DNA from: JAABTH01 sp964390725
GTDB taxonomy: Bacteria; Bacillota; Dethiobacteria; DTU022
Length of the DNA: 64,000 bases
Reading direction: 5' to 3'
Assembly: GCA_964390725.1 (NCBI GenBank)
Contig: CAYMIW010000001.1
Span: 127,440-191,439 of the forward strand
Below, in pieces: positions 1 to 6,981 of this stretch; the first letter of the stretch is position 1; the number at the start of each line of letters is the position of its first letter. The notes beneath the pieces were generated by a model that ran no database searches, was not told where the DNA came from, and saw only the letters and a program-made list of their open reading frames with translations. The translations under genes and the position numbers were made by a program.

Positions 1-22
1 AATATGCTGGGGGGAGAATTGC

Positions 23-199
23 TTGCTTTTAAAAAGAATACTCTACATAGCTTTTTTAATCGTTCTCGGAGTTGTAGGGTTTTACTTGGTTTTTTCTTCT
101 GATTTTGTCCCCTATGATCCTTTTACAATTGTTCTGTTTCTGGTTGTAGTAGCTTTTTTGGTTTACATGTTTCTTTTTTACACCCGTAACAGGGAATAG
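23..199 (+). CDS. small two-helix membrane protein
   Basis: A 58-residue reading frame starts at TTG 23, six bases after a GGGGGAG ribosome binding site, and ends at TAG 197-199. The protein is almost entirely two hydrophobic helices (residues about 4-22 and 30-50) separated by a short loop containing SSDFVPYDP, with a basic tail TRNRE. It is too short for most gene callers. The frame stays open upstream to the window edge, so it could instead be the end of a longer gene, but the ribosome binding site favours a complete small gene. I do not recognise a family and assign no function. Confidence 0.5.
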   Translation: MLLKRILYIAFLIVLGVVGFYLVFSSDFVPYDPFTIVLFLVVVAFLVYMFLFYTRNRE

Positions 200-250
200 A
201 GCTAACTAAAAATATCTGATTATAAGCAGTTTTTACAATGAGGTGTTCAG

Positions 251-652
251 GTGAGTCTTATCTTTAAGGTTGATCCTAATTTAACTACGGAAGAAATAGC
301 CGAGCTGAGGCATCTGGTTGGTTGGGAAGGAAGAGAAAAAAGAATAACCAGGATTATCGGCAGTACCTTCATGACCGCTGCCTGCTTTGAACAGGATCGG
401 TTAATCGGCTTTGTTGATGTTTTAAGCGACGGAGTTGAAGATGCGTTAATACGCAGCCTGATCGTCCACCCGGATTATCAAAGAAGAGGCATTGCCCTGA
501 GATTGTTAAAAATGGTTATAAAGCGTACTAAGGCCGAAAAAATAAAGACTATCAATGTTCTGTTTGAACCGGAATTGGAACCTCTTTACCGGAAGGCCGG
601 CTTCAGAATTGTTAACGGCGGATTGATAGACAATGAAGCAGAAGGGTTTTGA
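251..652 (+). CDS. GNAT-family N-acetyltransferase
   Basis: The 133-residue protein has the GNAT fold pattern: a beta strand entering IGFVDVLSDG at about residues 52-61, then the acetyl-CoA pyrophosphate loop IVHPDYQRRGIALRLL (about 71-86), matching the Q/R-x-x-G-x-G/A motif, and a C-terminal LYRKAGF motif (about 112-118) typical of the family. It would transfer an acetyl group from acetyl-CoA to an amine; the substrate cannot be read from sequence. The start is GTG 251 after the purine-rich ATGAGGTG. The CBS-domain gene follows 6 bases after the stop, so they are probably co-transcribed. Confidence 0.8.
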   Translation: MSLIFKVDPNLTTEEIAELRHLVGWEGREKRITRIIGSTFMTAACFEQDRLIGFVDVLSDGVEDALIRSLIVHPDYQRRGIALRLLKMVIKRTKAEKIKTINVLFEPELEPLYRKAGFRIVNGGLIDNEAEGF

Positions 653-658
653 TCAACA

Positions 659-1087
659 ATGAAAGTAGCTTTTTTTTTGATTCCCAAGAATGACCTGGTC
701 TGTTTAAAGACCAAGACGACCATGCGCCAGGCCCTCGAAAGAATGGAGCACAACAGCTATGCAGCTCTCCCCCTGGTTGATGAGCATGGTTGTTATGCCG
801 GAACAGTTACCGAGGGAGATCTGTTGTGGAAAATCAAAAATACGCCAGGCCTGGACCTGGCAGGGATGGAAAAAATAAAAGTTAAAGATATTGCCTGCCG
901 GATAAACAATAAGCCTGTTCAGGTTGATGCTAGAATTGTAGATCTTCTTCATCTGGCCAGTGAGCAGAACTTTGTACCGGTAATAGATGACCAGGGAATT
1001 TTTATCGGGATTATACGTCGCAGGGAAATAATCGAATACTGTGCCGACCTGATCAGGGAAAAAGAAGAAGACGGGGTTATTAGCTGA
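659..1087 (+). CDS. CBS-domain pair protein
   Basis: This 142-residue protein consists of two CBS domains and nothing else. The first (about residues 10-65) has the motif AALPLVDEHGCYAGTVTEGD; the second (about 77-135) has VPVIDDQGIFIGIIRRREI. Stand-alone CBS pairs (Bateman modules) bind adenine nucleotides such as AMP or ATP and report energy state, often to an unlinked partner. The ATG start at 659 has only a distant GAAGGG upstream, so translation may be coupled to the preceding acetyltransferase. The next gene, an aminotransferase, begins 13 bases after the stop. Confidence 0.85.
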   Translation: MKVAFFLIPKNDLVCLKTKTTMRQALERMEHNSYAALPLVDEHGCYAGTVTEGDLLWKIKNTPGLDLAGMEKIKVKDIACRINNKPVQVDARIVDLLHLASEQNFVPVIDDQGIFIGIIRRREIIEYCADLIREKEEDGVIS

Positions 1088-1100
1088 AGGAGGAAGATTG

Positions 1101-2282
1101 ATGGTTTCTAAATCAAATGACATCAACAGAGAATTTATTATCCCGGATCGGGTTAATCAGGTCAGGCCTTTTCTGGCGATGGAGATCCTGGAAAAAGCTC
1201 AGCTTGAAGAGGCAAAAGGGCGTTCGATTATTCATATGGAGGTAGGCGAACCGGGTGGAGAAACACCGGATTCCATTAAGCAGGCTGCTATAGAGGCGAT
1301 GGAGCAGAACGATACTGCTTACACGCACAGCCTGGGGAAAGCAGAATTAAGGGATGAAATTGTTGATTACTATAAACGGACTTATGGGGTTTCCATAACA
1401 CCGGACCAGGTTCTGGTGACTTCCGGATCATCACCGGCGATGCTTCTTGCTTACTCCGTACTGCTGGACAGGGATGACCAGATGCTGATGGCCGACCCTT
1501 ATTATGCCTGCTATCCAAACTTTGTCAGTTATGTGGGAGGTGAACCTGTTTTTGTTCCTGTCTACGAAGAAGATGGTTTCGTTCTAAGGGCTGAACAGGT
1601 AAAAGAAAAGCTTGGTAAAAAAGTCAGGGGATTAATGATCAATTCGCCTGCCAACCCCACCGGTGCCGTGCTTGGTAAAAAAGAACTAGAAGAGCTGGCA
1701 GGTCTTGACACTTTTATAGTTTCAGATGAAGTATATCACGGCATAAATTATTCGGGCCGGGATCACTCTATTCTGGAATTTACCGATCGGGCTATTGTGA
1801 TAAACGGCTTCTCCAAAAGGAACATTATGACCGGCTGGCGCCTGGGCTATCTAATTGCACCGGCTGAAATGGTCAGACAGATGCAGAAACTACAGCAGAA
1901 CCTGTTTATATGTGCCTGTTCTTTTATTCAAGCTGCAGGAATTGCTGCTTTGAAAGAGAGCAGGGATACCCTTGATAAACGTTTCAGCGCTTTCAATGAG
2001 CGGCGTATTTACCTGTATAAAGCCCTGCAGAATATGGGCATAGCCCCGGCGAAGCCCCCGGACGGAGCTTTTTATATGATGGCCAATGTAAAGGATTATA
2101 CAAACGATTCTTATGGTTTTGCCCTGCAAATTCTGAAAGAAGCCGGAGTGGCGGTCACACCGGGTATTGATTTTGGTTCAGGGGCGGAAGGCTATATTCG
2201 TATTTCTTATGCTTATTCCATGGAAAACTTATCTGAAGGCGTTTCACGACTAGCCAAATTTATTGAAGGATTGAAGAAATAA
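1101..2282 (+). CDS. class I/II PLP-dependent aminotransferase
   Basis: A 393-residue fold-type I aminotransferase of the aspartate aminotransferase superfamily. Visible signatures are VTSGSSPAMLLAY (cofactor phosphate binding), NSPANPTGAVL, the SDEVYHGI motif with the Asp that contacts the pyridine nitrogen, and NGFSKRNIMTGWRLGY, which contains the Schiff-base lysine. The C-terminal region has YIRISYA, with the Arg that binds the substrate carboxylate. Length is normal. ATG 1101 lies seven bases after AAGGAGG (1087-1093), better than the in-frame TTG at 1098. The amino-acid substrate is not determined; aspartate, aromatic or alanine transamination are possible. The thiamine pyrophosphokinase gene begins at the next base after the stop. 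Confidence 0.9.
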   Translation: MVSKSNDINREFIIPDRVNQVRPFLAMEILEKAQLEEAKGRSIIHMEVGEPGGETPDSIKQAAIEAMEQNDTAYTHSLGKAELRDEIVDYYKRTYGVSITPDQVLVTSGSSPAMLLAYSVLLDRDDQMLMADPYYACYPNFVSYVGGEPVFVPVYEEDGFVLRAEQVKEKLGKKVRGLMINSPANPTGAVLGKKELEELAGLDTFIVSDEVYHGINYSGRDHSILEFTDRAIVINGFSKRNIMTGWRLGYLIAPAEMVRQMQKLQQNLFICACSFIQAAGIAALKESRDTLDKRFSAFNERRIYLYKALQNMGIAPAKPPDGAFYMMANVKDYTNDSYGFALQILKEAGVAVTPGIDFGSGAEGYIRISYAYSMENLSEGVSRLAKFIEGLKK

Positions 2283-2930
2283 ATGAGTAACAGGGTGGTC
2301 ATAATTGCCGGGGGCGATTTGGAAGATGATTCATGGCACCGTGAGTTTATCAGGGCTGATGATACAGTTATCTGTGCTGACGGGGGCAGTGCTCATGCCC
2401 TGAGGATGGGGATTAATCCCGATCTGGTAATTGGGGATCTTGATTCATTGCCTAAAACGGACAAGGAAGCATTGTCAGCATTAAACAAACGGGTAATGCA
2501 GTACCCGGTGGCGAAAGATAAATCTGATCTGGAGCTCGCACTTGAGTACGCCGTAAAAACAGAACCAGGGGAGATCGTAATTATTGGCGCCCTGGGGGGC
2601 AGCAGGGTTGATCACTGTTTTATCAACCTTCTCCTGCTAAAAAAACCGCTTGATGAAAATATCCCTGCCTCGATTATCGATAGCAAAACTGAAATCCGTT
2701 TGTTTAAAAGCAGTTTTAAAATGAACGGACAGCCCGGTGATATTATTTCTCTTTTTTCCCTCACTCCAGGAGTAGAAGGCCTGGTTACCGAAGGGCTTAA
2801 ATATCCATTAAAAGATGAGCATCTGCATTTTTCTTCAACACGAGGCCTGAGCAACCAGTTCACCGAAAATGTAGCATCGGTTTCCTTCAGAAAAGGATTA
2901 CTGCTTGTGATAAAAACCAGGGTTAGCTGA
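2283..2930 (+). CDS. thiN: thiamine pyrophosphokinase
   Basis: The 215-residue protein carries the hallmarks of thiamine diphosphokinase: VICADGGSAHAL (residues about 29-40) and VIGDLDSLP (about 49-57) with the metal/ATP-binding acidic residues, then KDKSDLELAL and GALGGSRVDH (about 99-108). It transfers pyrophosphate from ATP to thiamine to give thiamine diphosphate. The start codon directly abuts the aminotransferase stop. It converges on the thiamine-precursor transporter operon of the opposite strand, and the last 8 bases of the two 3' ends (2923-2930) overlap, so salvage uptake and the final activating step are adjacent though on different strands. Confidence 0.92.
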   Translation: MSNRVVIIAGGDLEDDSWHREFIRADDTVICADGGSAHALRMGINPDLVIGDLDSLPKTDKEALSALNKRVMQYPVAKDKSDLELALEYAVKTEPGEIVIIGALGGSRVDHCFINLLLLKKPLDENIPASIIDSKTEIRLFKSSFKMNGQPGDIISLFSLTPGVEGLVTEGLKYPLKDEHLHFSSTRGLSNQFTENVASVSFRKGLLLVIKTRVS

Positions 2931-3690
2931 TTTGGCCGAGAGCAGCCAGCATATCTTCCTTGTATGAGCTGAAACTCTTCGTGGTAATTACTTTTTTCGT
3001 ACGGGGGCGCGGCAGGTTAATATTGAATTTAGCAGCAATCTGGCCGGGTCTTTCTGTTATGACATAAACCTGGTCGGAAAGATAAATCGCTTCGTCTATA
3101 CTGTGAGTGACAAAAAGGACCGTTCTTTTAAACTGCACCCAGATATCGAGAATCCAGTCCTGCATTGAAGCCCTGGTTAAAGCGTCAAGGGAGGCAAAGG
3201 GTTCATCTAGCAGTAGAAGAGAACTATCGATCAACAGGGTTCGCAGAAGGGCACCTCTTTGTTTCATTCCTCCCGAAAGTCTGCCCGGATAATACCCCCC
3301 AAAGCCATCCAAGCCGAAACGGGGCAGTAATTCCTGGACTATTGCATAAGCATCGGTTTTTTTCCTGCCTGCCGCAATGAGGGGAAGCGCAGCATTTTCA
3401 AGTAGAGTTTTCCAGGGCAGGAGTAGATCTTTTTGAGGCATATACCCGACAACCCTTAAAACCCCGGTAAGATCTAAACCGTTTACCGTTACCCTGCCCC
3501 GGTCGGGTTTAAGCAGGCCGGCAGCCAATTTAAGAATAGTACTTTTGCCTGAGCCGCTTGGACCGATGACAGAGACAAATTTACCTGCACCGGCCTGCAG
3601 TGAGATATTATCTAGAACCGGCAGAAGTTGTTCACCAACCTGATATGTTGCTGTTACATTTTCCAGGGCCAGGGTTTCGATTAGATTCAC
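2923..3690 (-). CDS. thiZ: thiamine-precursor ABC transporter ATPase (ThiZ-like)
   Basis: A 255-residue ABC ATPase of the nitrate/taurine/thiamine-precursor type. Walker A is GPSGSGKST (about residues 43-51), the signature is LSGGMKQRG, Walker B is SLLLLDEPFASLD, and the switch His is in FVTHSIDEA. It energises import through the ThiX permease. The GTG start at 3690 overlaps the stop of the binding-protein gene by four bases (GTGA), indicating translational coupling. It is the last gene of the operon under the TPP riboswitch. Family members with sulfonate or nitrate substrates look similar; the assignment rests on the riboswitch and the partner genes. Confidence 0.88.
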   Translation of the reverse strand: MNLIETLALENVTATYQVGEQLLPVLDNISLQAGAGKFVSVIGPSGSGKSTILKLAAGLLKPDRGRVTVNGLDLTGVLRVVGYMPQKDLLLPWKTLLENAALPLIAAGRKKTDAYAIVQELLPRFGLDGFGGYYPGRLSGGMKQRGALLRTLLIDSSLLLLDEPFASLDALTRASMQDWILDIWVQFKRTVLFVTHSIDEAIYLSDQVYVITERPGQIAAKFNINLPRPRTKKVITTKSFSSYKEDMLAALGQIS

Positions 3691-4667
3691 CTCACAAAGC
3701 GGTTTGTAAAAGCCTTATTGATATCCGGCATGGTTTCGATCAGGTTGTTTTCCAGGAGCCATTTGCTGTAGGCTTCCCAGGTATCTTTGTCCTGTAAACC
3801 CCATATTTCTGCTTCCGCCTGGTATTTGTCAGCCAGCCAGGCCTGGCTGGCTGACACAAGGTCGTTATTCAGTTCAGGCGCATTGGTTAACAGGTGACGA
3901 GCTGCTGTTGCAGGATCATCTATAGCCAGCCGGTAACCTTTTTCTGTTGCATTCATGAATCTGTCCACCAATTCGGGGTTACCATTGATTAAGTCTTCAC
4001 CTGTCACTATGACCGGTGTGTAATAATCAAGTGCTTCTTCTTCCAGACGCAGTTCGATAAAATTTAAATCAATGCCTTTCAATTCTGCTTCTACACCGGT
4101 CCAGCCGTAATATATCCAGGCAAAATCGGCATCACGCTCAATAACTATCAGGGAGTCGACCTCACCGGTGGTTACAATATCAACCTGGTTATAGTCTGAT
4201 CCGTAATTATCCATCAGGGCTTTTATAGTTGCCTCTTCAACCGGTGAACCCCAACCGCCGTAACGTTTCCCTTCAAAATCGGCCGGAGACTCAATCCCGC
4301 GTTCTTTTAGTGAAGCAAAGCCCGATGTGTTATGTTGAATAACAGCTGCGATAGATACAACAGGCAGATCGCTCAAGCGGGCAAAAATCACTTCTTCCTG
4401 GTAGCTGATACCAAAATGGGCCTGCCCGGTTGCTACCATTTGCAGGACACTTCCGGGGGCTTCAATCACCTCAAGTTCAATTCCTTCAGCTTCGTAGTAA
4501 CCTTCCTCCAGGGCACTAAATATGCCGCTGTAGTTGGTATTGGGCGTCCAGTCCAGTAAAAGGGTTATCTGTTCCAGATCCTGTGGTGCAGGCGCTGAGC
4601 AGGAAATTAACATCATAATCAGCAGTAAAGAAAACAACGCTATGCAGATTTTACTTAGTTTAGACAT
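3687..4667 (-). CDS. thiY: thiamine-precursor binding lipoprotein (ThiY-like)
   Basis: A substrate-binding lipoprotein of the NMT1/THI5 family. From ATG 4667 it has a lipoprotein signal peptide with lipobox LISC (Cys at about residue 24), then ITLLLDWTPNTNYSGIF, the characteristic opening of HMP (pyrimidine) and formyl-aminopyrimidine binding proteins. GGWGSP and the FAWIYYGWTG segment also fit the family. The reading frame could start further upstream at 4721 inside thiX, but the GGAGG site and signal peptide fix the start at 4667, four bases after the thiX stop. Predicted role: extracytoplasmic capture of a thiamine pyrimidine precursor. The exact ligand is an inference. Confidence 0.88.
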   Translation of the reverse strand: MSKLSKICIALFSLLLIMMLISCSAPAPQDLEQITLLLDWTPNTNYSGIFSALEEGYYEAEGIELEVIEAPGSVLQMVATGQAHFGISYQEEVIFARLSDLPVVSIAAVIQHNTSGFASLKERGIESPADFEGKRYGGWGSPVEEATIKALMDNYGSDYNQVDIVTTGEVDSLIVIERDADFAWIYYGWTGVEAELKGIDLNFIELRLEEEALDYYTPVIVTGEDLINGNPELVDRFMNATEKGYRLAIDDPATAARHLLTNAPELNNDLVSASQAWLADKYQAEAEIWGLQDKDTWEAYSKWLLENNLIETMPDINKAFTNRFVR

Positions 4668-4671
4668 GATT

Positions 4672-5451
4672 TTAATCCTCCACGGTAAGGTCTTTTTCTC
4701 TTCTCCAGGGCATAACCACAAAACCGGCTATTTCTACAGCCTTGAAGAGCAGCAGGCTCAAAATAACAACAATAATGATGGAGGCGAAAACATCACTGGT
4801 TTGAAAAGAATTTTTTGCCCGGAGCATATAAATGCCCAGTCCGGACCGGGCACCGAGCCATTCGCCAATGATTGCTCCCAGGACACTGTAGGTTGCAGCA
4901 ATTTTTAATCCGGAAAAAAAATAAGGTAGGGCAGAGGGGAATTTGACCTGCTGCATGATCATCCAGCTGCCGGCCTGCATGATTTGCATCAGTTCAATCT
5001 CTTCCGGGTTAACCTGATCCAACCCTTCGACCAGGCTGACAGCAAGGGGGAAAAAACAAACCAGGGCAACAATGAATATTTTTGGGGCCAGTCCGACCCC
5101 GAACCAGATCAGCATCAGGGGAGCAAGGGCGAAGATGGGTACAGCCTGTGAAATTACCAGCAGGGGGAAAAGAGCACGCTTAATCAACAGCCATCGGTCC
5201 ATGGCCAGGGCAGCCAGGAGGGCTACTGTGACAGCAAGAACCAGGCCTCCTGCAACGGCTATCATTGTAGTAATGGCGTGGCTGGTAATAAGGGTATAAT
5301 TAGTTGTCAGGGAGTAGATTATCGCCGATGGGGAAGGAAGTATAAACTCCGGGATAGCCGTTGTTCTGCAGAGAAGCTCCCATAGTAACAGCAAGACCAG
5401 AATAGTAAAAACTGCCGGCAGGTTAGTCTTTATATTTAGCGATTTTTTCAT
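4672..5451 (-). CDS. thiX: thiamine-precursor ABC permease (ThiX-like)
   Basis: An integral-membrane permease of about 259 residues of the BPD_transp_1 (SsuC/TauC/ThiX) type, with six hydrophobic segments. The EAA-like cytoplasmic loop is visible as LMQIMQAGSWMIMQQVKFPSALPYF (cited by position, about residues 155-180). ATG 5451 sits nine bases after GGGGGAG; an in-frame TTG precedes it. The 5' end overlaps the thiamine-binding-protein gene by about 30 bases, so the four genes form one tight operon read leftwards from the TPP riboswitch. Confidence 0.87.
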   Translation of the reverse strand: MKKSLNIKTNLPAVFTILVLLLLWELLCRTTAIPEFILPSPSAIIYSLTTNYTLITSHAITTMIAVAGGLVLAVTVALLAALAMDRWLLIKRALFPLLVISQAVPIFALAPLMLIWFGVGLAPKIFIVALVCFFPLAVSLVEGLDQVNPEEIELMQIMQAGSWMIMQQVKFPSALPYFFSGLKIAATYSVLGAIIGEWLGARSGLGIYMLRAKNSFQTSDVFASIIIVVILSLLLFKAVEIAGFVVMPWRREKDLTVED

Positions 5452-5713
5452 CAATGCTCACTCCCCCGGGGCTGTAGTCGATCTTAATTACAGAAAGGAC
5501 CCTGTTAACACCTGCTTCTGTGCAAATATCCTGGGCTTCTTTTACAATTTGCAGCAATAACTCCAGTTCACCTTCCATGGTTGTTTCCATCGGTCCGACA
5601 ATAAACTTAACTCCTGAAGCGGCGATCATATCAATAATCCGGTCGACAACAGAATAAAGGTTTTTCTCATCAATAAGGGGGATTATCTGCATGCTCAGGT
5701 TGCAATTGACCAT
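5423..5713 (-). CDS. MTH1187/YkoF-type thiamine-binding protein
   Basis: This 96-residue protein belongs to the MTH1187 family (thiamine-binding, ferredoxin-like fold). Visible features are the N-terminal strand LSMQIIPLIDEKN, the IAASGVKFIVGPMETTMEGE segment that forms the ligand pocket in the family, and VNRVLSVIKIDYS near the end. Such small proteins accompany thiamine or HMP transporters in Bacillota and are thought to bind thiamine or a precursor in the cytoplasm. It is the first gene after the TPP riboswitch and terminator; ATG 5713 follows CAGGAG. Confidence 0.85.
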   Translation of the reverse strand: MVNCNLSMQIIPLIDEKNLYSVVDRIIDMIAASGVKFIVGPMETTMEGELELLLQIVKEAQDICTEAGVNRVLSVIKIDYSPGGVSIDEKIAKYKD

Positions 5714-5738
5714 TGTTTGTGCTCCTGTGTTTTATCTA

Positions 5739-5776
5739 TAATAATAAAAAGCTGTCGCCAACGCAGGCGACAGCTT
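5739..5776 (-). terminator. riboswitch-linked intrinsic terminator
   Basis: On the minus strand AGCTGTCGCC and GGCGACAGCT form a perfect 10-bp stem (5750-5759 with 5766-5775) around a six-base loop, followed at once by TTTTTATTATTAT. It lies 15 bases downstream of the TPP riboswitch and before the first gene of the thiamine operon, the layout expected for ligand-dependent transcription termination. Confidence 0.88.
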
Positions 5777-5790
5777 GATGTCATTAAAGT

Positions 5791-5875
5791 ATCCCTCCGC
5801 TGGTATTATCCAGATCAGGTTTAAGGGTCAGAGCAGTAAATCTCTTTCTCAGCCGGGTAACCCCAGCTCCCCTGT
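5791..5875 (-). promoter_or_regulatory. TPP riboswitch (THI element)
   Basis: The minus strand shows the TPP aptamer core in order: GGGGAGCTGGGG, the pyrimidine-sensor element GGCTGAGA, GACCCTTAAACCTGATC and GGATAATACCAGCGGAGGG. These match the conserved thi-box. With the terminator at 5739-5776 it should shut off the downstream thiamine-precursor transporter operon when thiamine diphosphate is plentiful. Confidence 0.97.
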
Positions 5876-5884
5876 AAAATGCTA

Positions 5885-6110
5885 TGTTTAAGTTATCATA
5901 ACACCGGTTGATAATAAAAGCAACCAGCGGCGTAATTAAAGTCTTTTCTTTGCGTTCTTTGTATTCATATCTTTCTTTATTCCGTTTCGCCATCAAATAT
6001 CTGTCCAGAATAGAAAGGATTTCTACCAGTGAGCGTTGAAATGTTTCTAAAGTCAGATTCCATAGCGCCTTTTCGATCGTCGAAAAGCTTAACTTAATTT
6101 GTTCATCCAT
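5885..6110 (-). pseudogene. truncated ISLre2 (UPF0236)-like transposase, N-terminus only
   Basis: The frame opens at ATG 6110 and encodes about 75 residues resembling the N-terminus of UPF0236/ISLre2 transposases: an amphipathic start with IEKALWNLTLETFQRSLVE, then DRYLMAKRNKERYEYKERKE, a spacing and charge pattern I recognise from that family. Similarity stops near residue 63-75; a full transposase is about 450 residues. The frame happens to stay open through the TPP riboswitch to 5784, but that part is RNA structure and not protein. I infer a decayed insertion left directly upstream of the thiamine operon leader. Confidence 0.6.
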
Positions 6111-6114
6111 TATT

Positions 6115-6173
6115 GAGAGGCCTCCGTTCCTGGTGTTTTCTGGTGAAATACCTTTTCTGGAACGAGGTCTCTC
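6115..6173. repeat. imperfect inverted repeat upstream of the transposase remnant
   Basis: GAGAGGCCTCCGTTCC (6115-6130) faces GGAACGAGGTCTCTC (6159-6173); the arms pair over about 14 positions with one mismatch and one bulge around a 28-base loop. It sits immediately 5' of the truncated transposase start. It may be the structured left end of the old insertion element or an RNA hairpin in its leader. Confidence 0.5.
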
Positions 6174-6290
6174 TTTTCCTGCTTGTTTTATATCTCCCCG
6201 CTAAAAAAATCCCGCTTATATTTTACTCATAGCGCGCAGGTATTGATGGTTTTAAAAGGCTGATTGAGGAAAAGCGAGCTTGTGAAATGT

Positions 6291-6734
6291 TTATAGTTTT
6301 GTGGGTGACTCATTTACTTCGAGCCAGTAATTAGCGAGCAGTTTCAACACTTCGGCGGAGCGGTTAAAATCAATCGGTTTGCGAACATAGCTGTTAGCTC
6401 CCAGCCTGTAACATTTCAGTAAATCTCTTTCTTCCACGGATGAGGTCAACACAACTACCGGAATCAGACTGGTAGCCTCATTGCTACGTATTGCTTTCAG
6501 AACCTCTGTTCCGTCCATTCCTGGCAGCTTTAAATCGAGGAGAATCAGACCTGTTTCCGGTTTCAGGGGATCCCTCATACCGTTTTTGTCCTGATCAAAA
6601 AGAAAGGCAATTGCTTCCAAGCCATCATTTGCCACTTCGATGGGATTATTAACCTGGTTTTTTCTGAAAGCGCGGATAGTTAATTCCACGTCATCAGGAT
6701 TATCCTCGACCAGCAGAATTACCCTTTTATTCAA
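6291..6734 (-). CDS. single-domain response regulator, Rcp1-like
   Basis: A 147-residue stand-alone receiver domain. The acidic pair is in LLVEDNPDD (residues 8-16), the phospho-acceptor is Asp67 in LLDLKLPGMDG, the switch Thr is in VVLTSS, and the conserved Lys is in YVRKPID. The NPDDVELT opening and the longer loop with DPLKPETGLILLD are typical of the Rcp1 group that partners PAS-containing HisKA kinases. It is divergent from the sensor kinase gene beginning at 6982, and the two probably form a pair. No output domain is present, so it works by protein interaction or phosphorelay. Confidence 0.9.
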   Translation of the reverse strand: MNKRVILLVEDNPDDVELTIRAFRKNQVNNPIEVANDGLEAIAFLFDQDKNGMRDPLKPETGLILLDLKLPGMDGTEVLKAIRSNEATSLIPVVVLTSSVEERDLLKCYRLGANSYVRKPIDFNRSAEVLKLLANYWLEVNESPTKL

Positions 6735-6981
6735 GGTATAAGCCTCTCCCCGGATGCGATGTTGTTTTTTGATAAATAATAACTTCCCTATATAAGTTTA
6801 AAATCCTTTAAGACTAATTTATTTTTTTTTAATATTCCGGTTATGAAGGATGGCCGCGAGTTTTGGCGAATACATAAGCTTAAACAGCTGCCTCTTCTGC
6901 AGTGTTTTTCCGATCATCAACGATTTTTATTTACCACTCGGATTGAAGTTTTACAGATCAGACGAAAAGGGAATCGTAATT

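Noticed and set aside
5784..5884. C-terminal third of the minus-strand frame at 5784-6110
   Set aside because: This part is the TPP riboswitch aptamer; translation is accidental, so the pseudogene call stops before it.
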